From the NCBI RefSeq assembly GCF_000621565.1, contig NZ_KK211306.1:294846-358845 (forward strand): a DNA stretch of 64,000 nt, in the 5' to 3' direction. The position numbers and the translations under genes were made by a program. This document shows, one piece after another, positions 61,719 to 64,000 of the stretch (positions within the stretch are counted from its first letter, which is position 1; each line of letters begins with the position of its first letter). The DNA is from Butyrivibrio sp. LB2008 (GTDB taxonomy: Bacteria > Bacillota > Clostridia > Lachnospirales > Lachnospiraceae). The notes below the pieces were generated by a model. That model did no database searches. It was not told the origin of the DNA and saw only the letters and a program-made list of their open reading frames with translations.

Positions 61719-62744
61719 TCACTCCCTCCCCTTAAAATAAATCCAGACAAAAACAGGAACACCGATCATAGCAGTCACCGCGCCGACAGGGATTTCTCTC
61801 GGTGCCATTATCGTCCTCGATACCATGTCGGCAAGTGCCATAAATACGCCGCCCAGGAGCATCGACATCGGAAGGACCACGCTGTGCTTTGCGCCAAATA
61901 TCTTTCGCACGATCTGAGGAATCGTAAGATCCACAAATCCGATGATCCCCGAAAAGCACACAGCCGCGCCCGTAAGGAAAGACGCTATCGCAAGGAGCAT
62001 TGTCTTTTTCCTCTTAATATCAACACCTATGCTCATCGCCTGCTCTTCGCCAAAAGTCATGATATCAAGCTCTCTGTGGAAAAAGATAAGAAGAAATCCG
62101 CCTATTAACGTGCAAATGCAAAGTGCGGCGACATGAACCCATCTTTTTCCCGAAAAAGAGCCCATCTGCCACATGATAAGTCTCTGCACGTGCTCGCTCG
62201 ACATTGTGCTAAGTATCGTGAGCATCGCATTTACAAAGAGCGAAAAAACCATACCGAACAGGATCAATGTGTTGTTGTGCATATTCCTGTCGATTCTTGC
62301 CGCAAAGGCAATTACGAGGAAAACCGTAAGAAGTCCCGCACCAAAGCCTGCTGCCGGAAGAAGGAAGTATCCAAGCACGCTCCCCGCGGCTCCCGTTATG
62401 ATCACAACTGCTGCACCAAGGGATGCCCCCGCAGAAACGCCCATCGTGTAGGACGAAGCCAAAGGATTCTGAAGAACCGCCTGCATCACGGCTCCGCTAA
62501 GAGACAGCGCAGCTCCCGCAAAAAAAGCGCAGAAAACCCTTGGCATCCTGATTTCCCACAGAATTGAAACGTTCGAGACGTTTACCGCGTCCGGAAGCGC
62601 CTTTCCAAACATCTTATACGCAAGAATGTCCGCCATCTCACGCGCGGAAAGAAGAACGCTCCCCGCGCATATACACAGCACCAGCGATATAGCCGTGATC
62701 AATATGATAAAAAAGATTTTTCTTATCTGTTTCTTTGTATTCAT
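61719..62744 (-). CDS. FecCD-family ABC transporter permease
   Basis: A 341-residue membrane protein with about ten helices. Family signatures: LWEIRMPRVFCAFFAGAALSLSGAVMQAVLQNPLASSYTMG near the N-terminus, and FSGIIGFVDLTIPQIVRKIFG with SRTIMAPREIPVGAVTAMIGVPVFVWI at the C-terminus. It works as a homodimer with the adjacent ATPase. There is no clear ribosome binding site, so translation is probably coupled to the binding-protein gene three bases upstream. Confidence 0.94.
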   Translation of the reverse strand: MNTKKQIRKIFFIILITAISLVLCICAGSVLLSAREMADILAYKMFGKALPDAVNVSNVSILWEIRMPRVFCAFFAGAALSLSGAVMQAVLQNPLASSYTMGVSAGASLGAAVVIITGAAGSVLGYFLLPAAGFGAGLLTVFLVIAFAARIDRNMHNNTLILFGMVFSLFVNAMLTILSTMSSEHVQRLIMWQMGSFSGKRWVHVAALCICTLIGGFLLIFFHRELDIMTFGEEQAMSIGVDIKRKKTMLLAIASFLTGAAVCFSGIIGFVDLTIPQIVRKIFGAKHSVVLPMSMLLGGVFMALADMVSRTIMAPREIPVGAVTAMIGVPVFVWIYFKGRE

Positions 62745-62747
62745 ATC

Positions 62748-63842
62748 TTATGCTGCAGGTTTTTCCTCTTTTGCATTGTCATTTGCAAAAGGATCTTCCA
62801 GATCCTTGTACACTTCGGGATAAATAGCTTTTGCCATCTCGACCATAGCGCTTACCACGTGGTGGTTTGGTCTGTTCACAGTGTCATTGTCAATCTGATA
62901 TACAGCTTTGTCTTTGATCGCAGTTACATTCTCCCAGCCGCTCATTCCAAGAAGCACGTTTATAACATCATCAGTATACATATCAGCAGTGAGAATAACC
63001 TGCGGATTCATCGCGATTGCTGCTTCCTCTGTAAGTGCCGGCCAGTCATCCTTTTCTTTTCCCGCAACATTCTCAGCACCGATAAGCTCAATCATCTCGG
63101 TGATATATGTGCCTGAACCTGCGGTGTAGATTGTAGGAGACTCGGCAGACGGTGTAAAGAGCTCAAAAAGAACCTTTTTCTTTTGATCATCCTTTATATT
63201 CATTGCTACATTCTTTATTTCAGCGATGCTATCTTGCATTTCAGCTACGATTTTCTTTGCCTCATCATTCTTTTTTACAACGTCTCCGATGAAAAGAATA
63301 TCTGCTTCAATATCAGCTAAGCTCGCACTGCTTGGTATATCGCAGACGCAGATTCCTGCTTCTTTTACCGAAGCAAATACATCCTCGCCGTGGCTCGCGC
63401 TCATTCCTGTCGTAAAAACAACATCGGCGTTCAGTGAAACAATCTTTTCCTGATCCGGTGTCATCATGTCGAACTGAGGAATATCAGCTTTGAGATCTGC
63501 TGAATAACTGCCATAAGAATATGTGTCGCAGGCAACGATCTTGTCACCAAGTCCAAGGTCAATAAGAATCTGTGTTGTAGAAGGCGCCATAGATATGATG
63601 GTCTCTACATTTTCAGGAACTTCGATGGGATTACCGCTCCTGTCGGTCTTTCCATTCTGCGCTGTGTCATCCGACGAACTACCTGATGTACCGGCGGCTG
63701 CATTTTCTGATAAGCTCCCTTCAGCTCCCGCCTCGGCGCTTACCTCCGCGCCTGCTTCCTTCGCGCCATTATTTGCACAACCAAATACTCCGGTACACAT
63801 CATTGTGAGCACCAATGCCAATTCTAAAAATCTCTTTTTCAT
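62748..63842 (-). CDS. Iron-complex/cobalamin-type binding lipoprotein
   Basis: A 364-residue cluster A-II substrate-binding protein. The lipobox is TGVFGCANN, followed by an acidic/Ala/Ser linker to about residue 70. The domain begins DRSGNPIEVPENVETIISMAPSTTQILIDLGLGDKIV, the classic FecB/BtuF opening. The ligand (siderophore, haem or corrinoid) cannot be read from the sequence, and no cobalamin riboswitch is present in the leader within the window. AGAGGAG precedes the ATG. Confidence 0.9.
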   Translation of the reverse strand: MKKRFLELALVLTMMCTGVFGCANNGAKEAGAEVSAEAGAEGSLSENAAAGTSGSSSDDTAQNGKTDRSGNPIEVPENVETIISMAPSTTQILIDLGLGDKIVACDTYSYGSYSADLKADIPQFDMMTPDQEKIVSLNADVVFTTGMSASHGEDVFASVKEAGICVCDIPSSASLADIEADILFIGDVVKKNDEAKKIVAEMQDSIAEIKNVAMNIKDDQKKKVLFELFTPSAESPTIYTAGSGTYITEMIELIGAENVAGKEKDDWPALTEEAAIAMNPQVILTADMYTDDVINVLLGMSGWENVTAIKDKAVYQIDNDTVNRPNHHVVSAMVEMAKAIYPEVYKDLEDPFANDNAKEEKPAA

Positions 63843-63889
63843 ACTTTCTCCTCTATCGCTTGATTTTTTTATGTTTTCACATCAAAAGA

Positions 63890-64000
63890 GGCAAAAATCA
63901 CTTTTTGCCCCCTGAATCTCAACATTATGCATTCTTGAACATAAAGTTCAAGAATGCATCAACCAAGCCAATTTGAATCGACTTCGTCGATAGGGCTTGG
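63890..64000. repeat. Three hairpins upstream of the FecBCD-type operon
   Basis: (1) GGCAAAAA / TTTTTGCC (63890-63909), terminator-like on the minus strand with CTCTTTT after it. (2) Perfect 14-bp arms ATGCATTCTTGAAC / GTTCAAGAATGCAT (63927-63959). (3) CCAAGCC / GGCTTGG (63963-64000) with ATCGAC / GTCGAT nested inside. The set may be the end of the previous transcript or a leader element; it continues to the window edge. Confidence 0.7.

Noticed and set aside
63843..64000. Cobalamin riboswitch before the FecBCD-type operon
   Set aside because: The conserved B12-box type sequence (GCCACTG) is not seen in the part of the leader available.

Overview
The window looks like a chromosome segment of a low-to-mid GC Gram-positive anaerobe of the Clostridia, most likely a Lachnospiraceae member of the Butyrivibrio/Roseburia type. 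The evidence is the T-box controlled valS, AddAB in place of RecBCD, split purine genes (separate AICAR transformylase and PurO-like IMP cyclohydrolase) under a ZTP riboswitch, a Crh-like HPr, ECF vitamin-uptake S components, a GH53 galactanase and YesM/YesN signalling. The genus is an inference. No rRNA or tRNA gene was recognised. Most genes lie on the minus strand.

Layout. 1-8.4 kb: a partial gene, folC, T-box-valS, a frameshifted small gene with two small unknown or SUKH-like genes, a VapBC pair preceded by an orphan gene with a copied promoter/operator, a GNAT acetyltransferase with a coupled small protein, and a YbaK-type Pro-tRNA editing protein. 8.6-9.1 kb: the first array of 52-bp repeats. 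9.4-18.9 kb: a sugar-type ABC importer (two permeases, double ATPase, binding lipoprotein), an unknown lipoprotein, an ECF S component and a YesMN-type kinase/regulator pair. 19-26.3 kb: a TPR-GGDEF protein, a fused PD-(D/E)XK nuclease/Fe-S helicase with a hairpin over its ribosome binding site, a Crh-like HPr, thiT and hflX. 26.4-28.4 kb: the second 52-bp array, a histidine phosphatase and two GNAT proteins. 28.6-33.2 kb: asnA, a Ktr potassium uptake pair and a secreted GH53 galactanase. 33.2-45.5 kb: addBA, a GGDEF-EAL-PAS protein, a YwlG-like protein, an ECF S component and a MocR regulator with palindromic operators. 45.6-46.9 kb: a gene-free region packed with phased inverted repeats, a 236-nt hairpin and a bidirectional terminator. 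46.9-49.2 kb: the purine genes, two 82-bp repeats and the ZTP riboswitch. 49.3-58.7 kb: a third phased repeat family, a lipoprotein, a short SEDS-like membrane protein, broken gene remnants and a repeatedly duplicated lipoprotein cassette. 58.7-63.8 kb: a UvrD-type helicase and a FecBCD-type ABC importer.

The most unusual content is intergenic. Three separate loci carry arrays with exactly the same design: period 52 bp, 9-nt arms at positions 1-9 and 30-38, no insertion or deletion in 24 units. The arms are shared between loci, while loops and linkers are shared only within a locus. Two further families (TTACGTGAG and CACAGATA arms) use a similar arm spacing of 30-31 bp. I do not recognise any of these as a named element. 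The second notable feature is the lipoprotein cluster at 52.5-58.7 kb, which looks like repeated copying, truncation and domain swapping of a three-gene cassette.
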